Positions 1-7,904 are shown, counted from the first letter of the stretch. The stretch: 64,000 nucleotides of DNA from Aminobacter aminovorans (GCF_900445235.1 NZ_UFSM01000001.1:4107501-4171500), one strand, 5' to 3'. Program-made: numbers and translations. The notes: generated by a model not told the origin, from the sequence alone.

Positions 1-255
1 AGCAGGTGCTGGAGCGGCAGGTGCCGGCGCGGCAGGTGCCGGCGCGGCAGGTTCCGGTGCTGCAGTTGTCGGGGCTGCGGGGGCAGCAGGAGCGGAAGGC
101 GCTTCGATCTTCACGTCGATATCTCTGCTACCACCCCAGTTTCCTTGGGTCAGGACAAAGAAGCCGACCGCGAGCAGGACAATGATGGCAATAATGCCAA
201 CAGCCCATCCACCGCCACTACCACCCGAATTCACAACAGTTGGGCCATCGGCCAT
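1..255 (-). CDS. Small single-pass membrane protein with Ala/Pro-rich tail (partial)
   Basis: The gene reads leftward from an ATG at 253-255 and runs off the left edge, so only the first 85 codons are visible. The start is supported by a GGAGGA ribosome site 7 bases upstream. The N-terminus (MADGPTVVNSGGSGGG) is short and Gly-rich. One hydrophobic segment follows (about residues 17-37), then a linker containing GNWGG and DIDVKIE, and then a low-complexity tail of repeated Ala-Pro units (APAAPAP). This resembles small anchored proteins with an extended periplasmic linker. No enzymatic domain is visible. The repeats may make its length variable between strains. Function unknown. Confidence 0.7.
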   Translation of the reverse strand, partial: MADGPTVVNSGGSGGGWAVGIIAIIVLLAVGFFVLTQGNWGGSRDIDVKIEAPSAPAAPAAPTTAAPEPAAPAPAAPAPAAPAPA

Positions 256-747
256 GATTCAATCCTCCAGTTAAGTTAAAAAGATGCCGAACGTGACAAG
301 TCCGAAACAAAGTCCAAATATTGGCGCAAGAATCCATCGCGCTTCGTGCACGCTACGGTCCATCAAATCCTCCCCAAATTACTGATAGGACAACGGCGTG
401 CTTGCCCATTTGGTTCCTTGCAGCGGGAGCTCCTGTTCAAGCCTGCAAAGCGCGAAAGAGCCCCAACCTAACGGCAGCGGGGGGGGCGAACCGGATAATT
501 TGAGCAAAAGGGCGTCGTGCCAAATCTTGCGATAGCGGAGTTCTAAGGCTTTGGCAGTCTCTCTTTTTTAGAGGAGTACCGCGCACTAAGCCGCTTTACC
601 GGCGTGTTCGAATCTTGTCCTCAACTGCGAGTGACGAATGGCTGGAAAAGGGCGGCTATCTGCCGGTGCCGATGCTCGATGAAGATGGCACAGTCGTTGG
701 GGAACGCTTGAGTAAGGCTTGGTGCGGCCTCTGCAGACGTCTTGCGC
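256..747. other. Intergenic stretch without a supported gene
   Basis: About 490 bases between two leftward genes. Short open frames exist on both strands but have no ribosome site and no recognisable composition. The right part (about 500-750) lies just downstream of the sensor kinase stop. No clear intrinsic terminator was found. Confidence 0.5.
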
Positions 748-1701
748 CTAGACAGACGGCTTTGGCATCAGCAGCGTCACGCGGCAGCCAACCTCTAGAT
801 TTTCGCGCTTTATTGTCCCGCCCAGTTGCTGCGTCAACAGCGACAAGACGCGGGAGCCAACCCCTCCAGGCCGCTCCTCGTGTAGGCCCACGCCATTGTC
901 GGTTACGGACAGGACTACGTCATCGTTGACGCGTAGCGCAACTTCGATAAGACCGGCGCGTCCGTCTGGAAAAGCATATTTGAGGCTGTTGGTCACGAGT
1001 TCGTTGACGATGATCGCAATGGGCACAGCCTGTTCGCTATGAATATAAAGTTCGTCAGCGTCGGCTTTGATAGCAACCGGGCTTGTTCCACTGATCGACG
1101 CGCTGAGCCCCTGGCAGATGTCCGCAAGGTAGTGCCTCGCGTCCACGACCTTTCTATCTGAGCGTATCGTGAGATGGTCGTACACTTGCGCCATCACCTG
1201 AATGCGCTCTGCCATATCACTGAGCGCTTCTGACGCGTTCACGCTGGTGTCCTTCGACTGAAGGCGCATTATCGCGGATATCATCGCCAGGTTGTTCTTG
1301 GTCCGATGAGCGAGCTCCATAAGAAGAAGGCCCTTGGCCTTTTCGGCCCGCACCACCTTTTCCATCTCTGTCCGCAAACTCTCCGCAATGAGCCCGATGA
1401 CAGCGCCGGTCGCGGCGAACAACACACAGGGGGCCACATAATCGGGAAAGGGAGCCATTTGACTGATGACGAGATAGGCAAACGCGGTACCAAGCGCGGT
1501 CGCGTACAGAGCCGACCCGCGATCGAACAAGAGACCCGCAGCAAAAATGCCAAGCAGAAGGAAGAAGAAACCAACAAAGCCTGTTTGACTTTGAAGTTCG
1601 ATATGCACCGCAATGCAGAACGCCATCAAGGCAGTAGTTGTGGCGTAACGTACCCAAAGCGGTTGCGGCTTCTCGGGAAGGAAAAAAAGAAGTCGTTCCA
1701 T
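748..1701 (-). CDS. Membrane sensor histidine kinase, HisKA_2/HWE type
   Basis: Predicted 317-residue inner-membrane histidine kinase. Several hydrophobic segments fill residues 15-105 and resemble a DUF4118-like sensor region. A short coiled linker follows, then a HisKA_2 phosphoacceptor motif (ELAHRTKNN, His about 132). The ATP-binding domain has an N-box (NELVTNSLKYAF) and a G1 box (DNGVG). HisKA_2 kinases in alphaproteobacteria often signal to PhyR or single-domain receivers in the general stress response. No receiver or PhyR is encoded beside it, so its partner is unknown. The ATG at 1699-1701 is preferred over an in-frame TTG just upstream. The 55-residue gene at 1832-1999 is its upstream neighbour on the same strand. 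Confidence 0.85.
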   Translation of the reverse strand: MERLLFFLPEKPQPLWVRYATTTALMAFCIAVHIELQSQTGFVGFFFLLLGIFAAGLLFDRGSALYATALGTAFAYLVISQMAPFPDYVAPCVLFAATGAVIGLIAESLRTEMEKVVRAEKAKGLLLMELAHRTKNNLAMISAIMRLQSKDTSVNASEALSDMAERIQVMAQVYDHLTIRSDRKVVDARHYLADICQGLSASISGTSPVAIKADADELYIHSEQAVPIAIIVNELVTNSLKYAFPDGRAGLIEVALRVNDDVVLSVTDNGVGLHEERPGGVGSRVLSLLTQQLGGTIKRENLEVGCRVTLLMPKPSV

Positions 1702-1831
1702 CAATTAGCCCCGGCGCGAAATTCCAAATTGCTACAGTCGATAAACTTAAGCGGCGACGGTGTGAAGGTGTCGTTCCGGGCGGGCGGTGCCCCCCATCGT
1801 GATCGCGCTGGCTGCCGCCCATGAGGGGCAG

Positions 1832-1999
1832 CTAACGCTTCTTCGCCACGAATCTCGCTTCCCTTATCAGGGACGACCAATCGTGTCCGAGATAGGCGAT
1901 AAGCTGTCGCGCCTGTTCCTCGGTGACATTGCCTTCTTTCATCAGGCGCCGGATGATGAGGTATTCAATCTTAGTGGCATCAGCTGGTCCTTCGGACAT
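1832..1999 (-). CDS. Small 55-residue hypothetical protein
   Basis: A short leftward gene with ATG at 1997-1999 and an AAAGGA ribosome site 9 bases upstream. The longer open frame reaching 2140 crosses the porin terminator and is unlikely. The product is charged and probably helical, with IEYLIIRRLMKEGNVTEEQA in the middle and a basic end (ARFVAKKR). There is no membrane segment or known domain. It lies about 130 bases upstream of the sensor kinase on the same strand and could be co-transcribed with it. It may be a small regulator; nothing proves a function. Confidence 0.55.
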   Translation of the reverse strand: MSEGPADATKIEYLIIRRLMKEGNVTEEQARQLIAYLGHDWSSLIREARFVAKKR

Positions 2000-2054
2000 A
2001 ACCGTAATCCTTTGAAGGCCAACGGATAGAGTTGTGATGCTGTTCCCATCAAAA

Positions 2055-2090
2055 CAAAAAAAGTCCCCGCCACCTTTCGGCAGCGGGGCG
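2055..2090 (-). terminator. Second intrinsic terminator downstream of the porin gene
   Basis: Read leftward, CCCCGC and GCGGGG arms enclose a loop of about 12 bases and are followed by ACTTTTTTTG. It is the second of two tandem hairpin-plus-T elements after the porin gene, suggesting strong insulation from the small gene and kinase downstream. Confidence 0.7.
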
Positions 2091-2106
2091 CTAGCATACA
2101 GCCAAA

Positions 2107-2132
2107 CAAAAACCCCGGCCGCAGCCGGGGTT
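2107..2132 (-). terminator. Intrinsic terminator of the porin gene
   Basis: Perfect stem CCCCGGC/GCCGGGG with a four-base loop, followed on the minus strand by TTTTTG. It begins about 20 bases after the porin stop codon. Confidence 0.85.
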
Positions 2133-2151
2133 AGAAACAAAACATCATAGT

Positions 2152-2829
2152 TTAAAACTTGTATGCCAACCCGACACGAACATCGTTCGTCTTAAAGCTG
2201 AAGCTTCCACTCCCGCCCAGCTCGCTGAAGTCCAGGTCACCATAATCCGTGTACCTGTACTCAGCCCGACCAACTAGGCTATCGGTGAAGGCATATTCCA
2301 CACCTACACCCACCGTCCATCCTACAAGGGTGTCACTGTATTCCACAGCCGGCGACCCGCCGACGAAGACGGTTGCGTCAGCTCCAGCAACCGCCACGCC
2401 ACCTGCAATGTACGGCAAGAACCGATCAACAGCATATCCGAGCTTGGCTCGTGCAGCGCCCGTCCAATTCAACTCGTAGTCTACGCCCGCGCCAGGCACT
2501 GGAACGCCGAGGGTCAATCCTTGGCCGAAGCCATCGATGCCTGACCACGCAATATCGGCATCTATGCCGACCACAATGTTGTTGGCCAGTTGATGATTGT
2601 AGCCGGCATAAACGCCGCCCAACCAGCCATCAATGTCTGCAGGTGCAGATGGCCCGCCGACATTCGCCGACACGTCGCCATCGCCCCAACCATATCCTGC
2701 CTGAAGACCGACGTATCCGCCTGTCCACACAAAACCCGCCGGCAAAATTTCGGGGGTTGGCTCGAGCACGACCGCATCGGCTGCGGAAGCAATGCCTGAT
2801 AGGCCAAGCAAGAAAACGTTCGTCAGCAA
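2152..2829 (-). CDS. Outer-membrane beta-barrel protein, Omp25/Omp31-like porin family
   Basis: About 225 residues with a hydrophobic export signal (core TNVFLLGLSGIASAADA) followed by an alternating barrel sequence. Repeated features are WTGGYVGLQAGYGWG, GGVYAGYNHQL, VGVGVEYAFTDSLVGRAEYRY and a terminal aromatic strand (VGLAYKF) typical of BAM substrates. This matches the small Omp25/Omp31 surface proteins common in rhizobia and Brucella. Start problem: the only in-frame initiation codon after an in-frame TAA (2857-2859) is a TTG at 2827-2829. The codons just before it read Ala-Lys-Lys-Phe, which look like a signal peptide n-region. The true start may be non-canonical, or there may be a small lesion or sequencing error. 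Confidence 0.8.
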   Translation of the reverse strand: MLTNVFLLGLSGIASAADAVVLEPTPEILPAGFVWTGGYVGLQAGYGWGDGDVSANVGGPSAPADIDGWLGGVYAGYNHQLANNIVVGIDADIAWSGIDGFGQGLTLGVPVPGAGVDYELNWTGAARAKLGYAVDRFLPYIAGGVAVAGADATVFVGGSPAVEYSDTLVGWTVGVGVEYAFTDSLVGRAEYRYTDYGDLDFSELGGSGSFSFKTNDVRVGLAYKF

Positions 2830-2954
2830 AAACTTCTTCGCACCCGTTCTCCAAAATTATCCCCCAGTAGAACGTAACACGCGGTCGAGGAATTCATAGA
2901 CCTTCCCTGAATTCACCTATGAAGCGTTGCCGAAACACCACATGCCGGGCATCG

Positions 2955-3089
2955 TTACGGCAGCTTGAAGCCTCCGCCCTTCATGAAGGCGACGATGGCC
3001 AGGATGATGCCGCTGATGACCAGCTTGGCGATCCAGTTGAGCGTGCCGCTGACGCCATCGATCTTGGCGTCTAGCGTCGAAAACCGCAC
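2955..3089 (-). pseudogene. C-terminal remnant of a small coiled-coil/TM protein (XhlA-like)
   Basis: A leftward frame of 44 codons can start at a GTG (3087-3089) and ends at TAA (2955-2957). It reads LDAKIDGVSGTLNWIAKLVI, then a hydrophobic stretch (SGIILAIVAFM) and GGGFKLP. Full-length homologues known to me carry a longer helical N-terminus before this membrane segment. Here an in-frame stop lies a few codons upstream, so the N-terminus is missing. It could be a short intact protein, but a truncated remnant next to a tRNA gene is more likely. Confidence 0.45.
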
Positions 3090-3219
3090 AGTCGACCGAT
3101 GCCGTCATTCTCCGCATGGAGAAGAAGCCATGACGAATATTTTCGGTAAACGCCATCTAAACCGGCAGGAATCCTTGCCTTTTGACGGTCTATTTGACAG
3201 GCTAACACCTTGAAAATAT

Positions 3220-3296
3220 TGGCGATCCCGACAGGATTCGAACCTGTGACCATCGGCTTAGAAGGCCGGTGCTCTATCCAGCTGAGCTACGGGACC
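3220..3296 (-). tRNA. tRNA-Arg (anticodon TCT)
   Basis: A 77-base leftward tRNA with encoded CCA (TGG at 3220-3222 on the plus strand). The acceptor arm GGTCCCG pairs with CGGGATC with one G-U pair. The D-arm has AGCTCAGCTGGATAGAGC, the anticodon loop is CTTCTAA giving anticodon TCT, and the T-arm contains GGTTCGAATCC. Confidence 0.95.
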
Positions 3297-3334
3297 GCTG
3301 GCCGGCCGGGCCGGCGTGATCGTGCCTTGGGACG

Positions 3335-3640
3335 TCAGTGCGTCCAGGGCGTCCTGCGGTCATAACGGAAATTGTCGGAGTAGGAAATCTGCCGGCGCTT
3401 GGCTTCCTTCGGCTCCTGCACGCGGAAGGCGAGGCCTTCTTTTTCGGCGTAGGCGACAGCCTCTTCGCGGGTCTCGAAGGTCAGCCTGATCTGGCTCTTC
3501 ATGTCGCCGGAGCTGGTGTAGCCCATCAGCGGGTCGATCTTCTTCGGCTTCTCGGCGTCGAATTCGAGCACCCAGTGCCCGGTCTTGGCTTTGCCCGACT
3601 GCATGGCGGTCTTGGCAGGGCTGAAAATTCGCGCGGACAT
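3335..3640 (-). CDS. NDUFS4-like ETC complex I accessory protein
   Basis: The 101-residue product matches the NDUFS4 family (ETC complex I subunit conserved region). It starts ARIFSPAKTAMQSGKAKTG, has HWVLEFD and PLMGYTSSGDM, then a helix (FETREEAVAYAEKEGLAF) and the C-terminal YSDNFRYDRRTPWTH. In alphaproteobacteria and mitochondria this small peripheral subunit binds near the N-module of NADH:ubiquinone oxidoreductase. The ATG at 3638-3640 with GAGGG 6 bases upstream is chosen; the long upstream extension would cross the tRNA-Pro gene. It lies between two tRNA genes, away from a nuo operon, as is common for this gene. Confidence 0.9.
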   Translation of the reverse strand: MSARIFSPAKTAMQSGKAKTGHWVLEFDAEKPKKIDPLMGYTSSGDMKSQIRLTFETREEAVAYAEKEGLAFRVQEPKEAKRRQISYSDNFRYDRRTPWTH

Positions 3641-3799
3641 TAATTCCCTCATTCGTGAGTCCGCAGCGAGCGCGGACATCCAGATGCGCCCGTCATTTAC
3701 TTCGCAATCGCCATTGCTGCAAGGCGAAAGCCGGTTTCCGCTTTTTTGCCCTTGCCATGTCGAGCGGAAGCCACTAGGCACGGCGTCGAAATGTGATTT

Positions 3800-3876
<77 letters not shown>

Positions 3877-4129
3877 TTTTTCTCCCCGCGACAGCTTTTT
3901 TCCCAAGACATCGATCTGTCCGCCCATGGCATCTGGCGTGCGATGGCAACGGCCCTTGCGCATCACGCCACGGCCATGCGCAGGCGAACCGCGCGTGTTG
4001 AAACGGCCGACATCGGCCATCGCTCAGCCTTTCCCTGCCTTCCAGCGGGTGGTGCGGGAGTGTCCCGCGGGCTTGGTGATGATGAATGCCGAGCACTGCC
4101 TCTCCACTTCGTCGCCGAGCGCGCACTCT

Positions 4130-4400
4130 CCAATTCGTCATCCCAGAGGCCTGCCCCGAGGATCCATGCCGTGAGGGCGTGAGACGGGTGGAAGAAGGTG
4201 CAGGTGTTCTGAACCGTCTGCACGCTGCCGCAAAGTCACGGCATGGATCCCAGGGTCTCCGCGACGGAGCTGCGCTCCTGCTCCGCCCTAGGATGACGAA
4301 GGGATGGGCGCGTCTTGGTGATGATTGCCGGGCGCGGCCCCTCCCGCTTCGTCATCCTCGGGCTCGACCCGAGGATCCATGCCGTGACCTGGCGGCAGCG
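4130..4400. repeat. Intergenic palindromic repeat cluster (copy cluster 1)
   Basis: Contains a module of about 61 bases (4235-4297) running from GGCATGGATCCCAGGGTC to CTAGGATGACGAA. The same module recurs almost identically at 18024-18084, 18152-18205, 18294-18355, 31506-31566 and 31713-31774, in both orientations. A shortened copy lies at 4351-4387. The core GTCTCCGCGACGGAGC is itself palindromic. Nothing in the surrounding 3877-4509 gap looks coding. Confidence 0.8.
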
Positions 4401-4509
4401 TACTGACGGTTCAGAACGCCTGCATCTTCCACCCGCCCCAGGTCCCTCATCCTCGCGCCAAAGCCTTGCGCAGGCGCATCGTGCGCAACGGAATGCGCCC
4501 GGCCATCGC

Positions 4510-5175
4510 TCAGCCCTTTCTGGCCGGCCGGCATGACGCGACCGAGAGGTATCGGACCGGCAGCTTCAGCAACTGGTCGGGGCCGTGCGGGCCGGCGGCG
4601 TCGAAGAACAGGCTGTCATCAGGGGCCATGCGGTAAAGTTCCATGCCGTGGCGCCAGACCATCTCGCCTTCCAGCAGATAGATGAATGTCATGCCGGCAT
4701 GCTGTCTCAAGGCGGGGCGGTCGGCGTCGTCGGTCAGGGTGACGAGACAGGGCTCGACCGACACACCTGCGGCATCGGGGACGACATAGCCGAGCGGGCG
4801 ATGACCGGGGCGCGTGCCGCAGCGCTCGGTTGGCAAACCGGCCTTCACGAACCTGGCGTCGCGCAGTTCCTCGGACGGTTTCAGCAAAACGCTCAGCGGC
4901 ACGGCCAGGGCGCGCGACAGCTGGTGCAGCGTGGTCAGCGACGCCGAGATGATGCCGTTTTCGATCTTCGACATCATGCCGAGCGACAGGCCGGCGGCCC
5001 GCGCCAGCTCGATGATGGTCATGCCATGCCTGCGCCGGCAGGCCCTGACCTCGCGGCCGATCGCCATTTCGAGCCGGTTGCCGGCAGCACCGCGCAGCGC
5101 GTGCGGGTCCTGGCTCAATGCCAGAGCTGCGTCGGCCATGTCGCCTCCGCCAAAGTCGAGGCCTGAAATTGTCAT
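4510..5175 (-). CDS. XRE-family transcriptional regulator with C-terminal cupin domain
   Basis: 221-residue regulator. Residues about 35-95 form an XRE helix-turn-helix (MTIIELARAAGLSLGMMSKI, then ENGIISASLTTLHQLSRAL). Residues about 135-215 form a small cupin barrel (RQHAGMTFIYLLEGEMVWRHG and DSLFFDAAGPHGP), the usual sensory domain of XRE-cupin regulators of amino-acid or amine catabolism. The start is ATG at 5173-5175 with a near-perfect AGGAGGTG site 6 bases upstream; a longer frame to 5262 has no such support. A terminator-bearing leader (5453-5520, same strand) lies upstream, raising the possibility of control by the adjacent ANTAR system. Confidence 0.88.
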   Translation of the reverse strand: MTISGLDFGGGDMADAALALSQDPHALRGAAGNRLEMAIGREVRACRRRHGMTIIELARAAGLSLGMMSKIENGIISASLTTLHQLSRALAVPLSVLLKPSEELRDARFVKAGLPTERCGTRPGHRPLGYVVPDAAGVSVEPCLVTLTDDADRPALRQHAGMTFIYLLEGEMVWRHGMELYRMAPDDSLFFDAAGPHGPDQLLKLPVRYLSVASCRPARKG

Positions 5176-5229
5176 GCGCGCCACCTCCTGAAATGACCAT
5201 GTCGCTGGCCTCGTCGGCCCCCCCTGTTG

Positions 5230-5307
5230 CCGGCATCTTTCGCCGGCATCCTTCACCGGCATCTGTCACCGGTGTCTGTCACCGGCATCTGTCGCCAGCG
5301 TCTGCCG
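5230..5307. repeat. 13-bp tandem repeat, six units
   Basis: Six head-to-tail 13-base units of the form CCGGCATCTGTCA begin at 5230, 5243, 5256, 5269, 5282 and 5295. The last is the most diverged (CCAGCGTCTGCCG). There are no spacers, so this is a minisatellite, not a CRISPR. It lies within the 5' region of the XRE-cupin gene. Confidence 0.85.
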
Positions 5308-5452
5308 CCCCGTCGCAACGGCGGCCGGTCGCGACGGCCCGACCCGAACTCCGCCCCCAATTCCGGCACCCGTTTGCACGTCGGCGCGACGTCAGTGGTC
5401 TGCGGACCTCCGCGACGGCCCAAGGCGGCCCGCCTGCTTGCATCCAGAACGC

Positions 5453-5494
5453 AAAAAGCTCCCGGCGGGGTGACCCGCGGGAGCTTTTTTGCTC
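5453..5494 (-). terminator. Leader terminator with overlapping six-base-loop hairpin
   Basis: GCTCCC/GGGAGC plus GCGGG/CCCGC arms enclose the four-base loop GTGA, flanked by A5 (5453-5457) and T6 (5485-5490). The structure could therefore terminate in either direction. Read leftward, the 5' arm overlaps a competing hairpin (5481-5494): stem GAGC/GCTC with a six-base loop AAAAAA. This mutually exclusive arrangement is typical of antitermination leaders. Confidence 0.7.
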
Positions 5495-5502
5495 TGCCAT
5501 CG

Positions 5503-5520
5503 GCCCGCATCGGTGCGGGC
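5503..5520 (-). promoter_or_regulatory. Candidate ANTAR-type stem-loop P1 (loop ACCGAT)
   Basis: Perfect six-base-pair stem GCCCGC/GCGGGC with, on the minus strand, the six-base loop ACCGAT. It lies just upstream of the terminator/P2 pair at 5453-5494. A consensus-like TTGACA (5556-5561, minus strand) lies about 35 bases further upstream. ANTAR proteins are known to bind paired hairpins with six-base loops; the match here is structural and untested. Confidence 0.45.
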
Positions 5521-5565
5521 GCGATGGGGTGAAGCGTCAGGGATTTAGGCGGTCATGTCAATGGG

Positions 5566-5640
5566 AATCCGGGGGGCATCCGGGGGGCATCCCGGGGGGA
5601 GTCTGGGGGCGTCCCGGGGTGGATCTCTGGGACTCGGGGC
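5566..5640. repeat. Degenerate G-rich tandem repeat
   Basis: Runs of CATCCGGGGGG-like units of about 11-13 bases, decaying to the right (AGTCTGGGGGCGTCCCGGGG). It has no coding support. The rest of the gap from here to the ANTAR gene stop at 5838 shows nothing recognisable. Confidence 0.6.
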
Positions 5641-5837
5641 GGACAAGTCGAGGGTGCTCCGGCGCGCAGGCAATGCTTGCGTCACGGGCCACGCGGGCTC
5701 GGGCCGAATGGCGAAACGCCTCAAGCGCGGCACGACGGCGGCGCGCCGGCATTCGATGCGCCACAGGCCCGGGCGGCCGGCATATCAGGCCGACCGGGAG
5801 CGACCGCACAGCGCATCGGCCCCTCTCCCGGAGATGC

Positions 5838-6488
5838 CTAGGCAACGGCCTCCTTCACCGGCAGCTTGAGTGCGTCGCTGGCGTTGATGATGGCAAGCGC
5901 GATCGCCTCGATGGTGGTGCGCTTGTTCATCGCCTGCTCGCGCAAGGTCTCGTAGGCGACCTGTTCCGACACCTTGTTGGTGGCCATCAGGATCTCCTTG
6001 GCCTTGTCGATGTCGCGATGCGCCTTGAGCTTGGCGGAGAGCCGCTCGACGCGGATGCGCAGCCGCTCTTCGCGGCGGTGGTTGTTGACGCTCAAAAGGA
6101 TGTTGGCGAGGATTCCGAAAGTCCTGAGCGGCAGGCCGATCACCGCCTGCGCCCTGAGCCGCAAAACCTTCTCGACGATGATCGGGTTCTCATAGTCGAC
6201 GATGGCGATCAGCACCGCCGGCGGGTCGTCGGCGTTCCAGTTCCAGGTGATGCCGCCTTCGACGAGCGGGCGGATGAAGGCGAACACCACGTCGATATTG
6301 GCAGGAATTTCCGCCGGCGGCGGCCAGTTGGTCTGGACCTGGCAGCCGATGCGGTTGAGGTGCTGCCAAAGCTCCTCGCCCTCGCTGCTCTTGGGCTGCA
6401 GCAAAAGCACACGCAGCGAGCGTATGTCCTTGATCTGGATCGGCGCTGATCCGTCATGCGGCGCCACGTTGGGGCTACGTGATACCAT
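5838..6488 (-). CDS. AmiR-like ANTAR-domain transcription antiterminator
   Basis: 216 residues. The N-terminal part (about 25-135) is a degenerate receiver-like domain (SLRVLLLQPKSSEGEELWQH, then DVVFAFIRPLVEGG) without the canonical phosphoacceptor pattern, as in AmiR. A coiled coil (RREERLRIRVERLSAKLKAH) leads into the three-helix ANTAR RNA-binding domain (IDKAKEILMATNKVSEQVAY, then TLREQAMNKRTTIEAIA). By analogy with AmiR it would be held by the AmiC-like sensor and released by an amide ligand to bind leader RNA. The ATG at 6486-6488 has GAGGA upstream. It follows the amiC-like gene on the same strand after three repeated hairpins. Confidence 0.9.
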   Translation of the reverse strand: MVSRSPNVAPHDGSAPIQIKDIRSLRVLLLQPKSSEGEELWQHLNRIGCQVQTNWPPPAEIPANIDVVFAFIRPLVEGGITWNWNADDPPAVLIAIVDYENPIIVEKVLRLRAQAVIGLPLRTFGILANILLSVNNHRREERLRIRVERLSAKLKAHRDIDKAKEILMATNKVSEQVAYETLREQAMNKRTTIEAIALAIINASDALKLPVKEAVA

Positions 6489-6564
6489 TGGTCCTCATTA
6501 CGGCAATGTCGTCGGTAACAACGCCTGCCTTTGGTGTCGTTTGCCCTGATGTCGGGCGGTTTCT

Positions 6565-6662
6565 TGTCCCCATGCCCCTCGGCACAGGGTCATATCGCTG
6601 AAGTCACGTGCCTCCCAGCACGGGTCGTATCGCTGCAGTCCCGTGCCTCCGCCACGGGGTCA
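6565..6662 (-). repeat. Three tandem 35-bp hairpin units between the AmiC-like and ANTAR genes
   Basis: On the minus strand three units of period 35 (ATCGCTG marker at 6594 and 6629) each hold a stem-loop: CCCGTG/CACGGG, CGTGC/GCACG with loop TGGGAG, and CCCTGTGC/GCATGGGG with loop CGAGGG. The first unit overlaps the amiC-like stop codon (TGA at 6660-6662). They may set the ratio of sensor to antiterminator by RNA stability, or be protein-binding RNA sites. Confidence 0.75.
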
Positions 6663-7817
6663 TAAAGAATGCATGGCCAGGCGCTCCCCCCATTCCTCGG
6701 GATTGTAGCTGGCGAGATAGGGATCGGGGCGGATGGCCGTTGCCGATCTCGACAGGATCTCGAACTGGCCGTCCTCGCGCGCCCGCGCCACCCGCGGCCA
6801 GACATGGGTGTGGGCATTGTCGGGGTCGATGCGGATGCGCCCTTGCGGTGCGTCGAATTCCGAACCGAGAATGGCCGGCCTGAGCGTCTCGACATCGTCG
6901 GTGCCTGTCTTGCGCAGCGCATTGGCCACGACATGGACCTGGAAATAGGCCGCCTCCCAGCACATGTTGGTCACCGCATCGCTGCCGAACCTCTTCTTGT
7001 AGCGCTCGACGCAGCGTTCGTTCGTCAGCCCGCCGACCGACTGGAAATAGCTGGCCGAGGTGATGTGGCCGGCGCCGACGTCGATGCCCATCGCCTGGAT
7101 GTCGGTTTCGCTGGTGGTCAGGCTGGCGATCGGCATCGCCCTGGCATCGAGGCCGGCTTCGGCGAAGGCCTGGTAGAAATGGACGATGCTTTCGCCGACG
7201 AAATTGCAGAAGATCACATCAGGCTGCTTGCGCTTGATGTCGGCTACCAGCGGCTTGTAGGCCGAGCGCCTGGCGTCGAGCTTGAGATAGCCGCGGCCGG
7301 CCACCTCGCCGCCATGCTTGACAAGCATCTCGTTCATGATGCGGTCGGACTCGCGCGGCCAGATGTAGTCGGAGCCGACCATGTAGAAGCGCTGGCCTAC
7401 ATGGTTGAGCAGATGCTCGCCGAGCTGGACGCTGTTCTGGTTGGGGGCGGCACCGCAATAGATGGCGTTGCGCGAATATTCGAAGCCCTCATATTGCGCG
7501 GGATAGCAGAGCAGCCCGTTGCGGTGCTCGACCGCCTTCAGCACCGCCTTGCGCGTGCTCGACATGTAGCAGCCGAAGATGATCCGGACGCCGTCCTCGA
7601 CAAGCAGGCGGTTGGCGAGGTGGTGATAGGCGACCGCATCGCAGCCCGGATCGTAATGGACGGCAACAAGCTCACGGCCGTCGATGCCGCCTGCTTCATT
7701 GACCTCGTGGATGGCAAACAGCGTCGCATTCAGCATGCTGCGTTCCATCACCGAAGTGACGCCGGTCTGGGAGAACAACACGCCGACCTTCATCGGCTCC
7801 TCGGTTCTTGTCGCCAT
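6660..7817 (-). CDS. AmiC-like cytoplasmic ligand sensor (type I periplasmic-binding fold)
   Basis: 385 residues of the Peripla_BP_6/AmiC-UrtA family (KVGVLFSQTGVTSVMERSML, GGIDGRELV, FGCYMSSTRKAVLKAV, YPAQYEGFE, GSDYIWPRESDRIM). There is no signal peptide, so it is probably a cytoplasmic sensor like AmiC and not an ABC-transporter receptor. No transporter genes flank it; the ANTAR antiterminator follows directly. The cognate ligand is presumably an amide, urea-like or hydantoin compound, given the divergent hyuAB genes. The ATG at 7815-7817 is used. A second ATG eight codons downstream (7791-7793) with GAGGAG close by is an alternative. Confidence 0.88.
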   Translation of the reverse strand: MATRTEEPMKVGVLFSQTGVTSVMERSMLNATLFAIHEVNEAGGIDGRELVAVHYDPGCDAVAYHHLANRLLVEDGVRIIFGCYMSSTRKAVLKAVEHRNGLLCYPAQYEGFEYSRNAIYCGAAPNQNSVQLGEHLLNHVGQRFYMVGSDYIWPRESDRIMNEMLVKHGGEVAGRGYLKLDARRSAYKPLVADIKRKQPDVIFCNFVGESIVHFYQAFAEAGLDARAMPIASLTTSETDIQAMGIDVGAGHITSASYFQSVGGLTNERCVERYKKRFGSDAVTNMCWEAAYFQVHVVANALRKTGTDDVETLRPAILGSEFDAPQGRIRIDPDNAHTHVWPRVARAREDGQFEILSRSATAIRPDPYLASYNPEEWGERLAMHSL

Positions 7818-7860
7818 CGATTGCCAACTCCGTCAGATTGTTCATCCGCGAACTCGACAC

Positions 7861-7904
7861 AAAAAAAGCGCCCAGCGCGGGTAACCGCAGCAAGCGCCTT
7901 TGCT
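7861..7904 (-). terminator. Leader terminator with competing stem-loop P2 upstream of the AmiC-like gene
   Basis: Read leftward, a stem-loop AGCAA/TTGCT with six-base loop AGGCGC (7889-7904) overlaps the 5' arm of a second fold, AAAG(G)CGC with GCGCTTT, that runs into T7 (7861-7867). The two folds cannot coexist, as expected for P2 antiterminator versus terminator in ANTAR leaders. The stop-or-go point lies about 45 bases before the start codon. Confidence 0.6.

Noticed and set aside
615..720. Plausible peptide near the left end (LEKGGYLPVPMLDEDGTV)
   Set aside because: It reads well for about 35 codons but then runs into the antisense of the kinase gene; no ribosome site or known family.
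5230..5307. Possible CRISPR array
   Set aside because: Units are 13 bases and directly adjacent without spacers; no cas genes in the window. The same applies to 61542-61609.
5118..6449. Long plus-strand frame over the ANTAR and XRE region
   Set aside because: It crosses tandem repeats, a terminator and the antisense of the ANTAR gene; no family features.
6660..7817. AmiC-like protein as an ABC-transporter receptor
   Set aside because: No signal peptide and no transporter genes adjacent; the ANTAR partner supports a cytoplasmic sensor.
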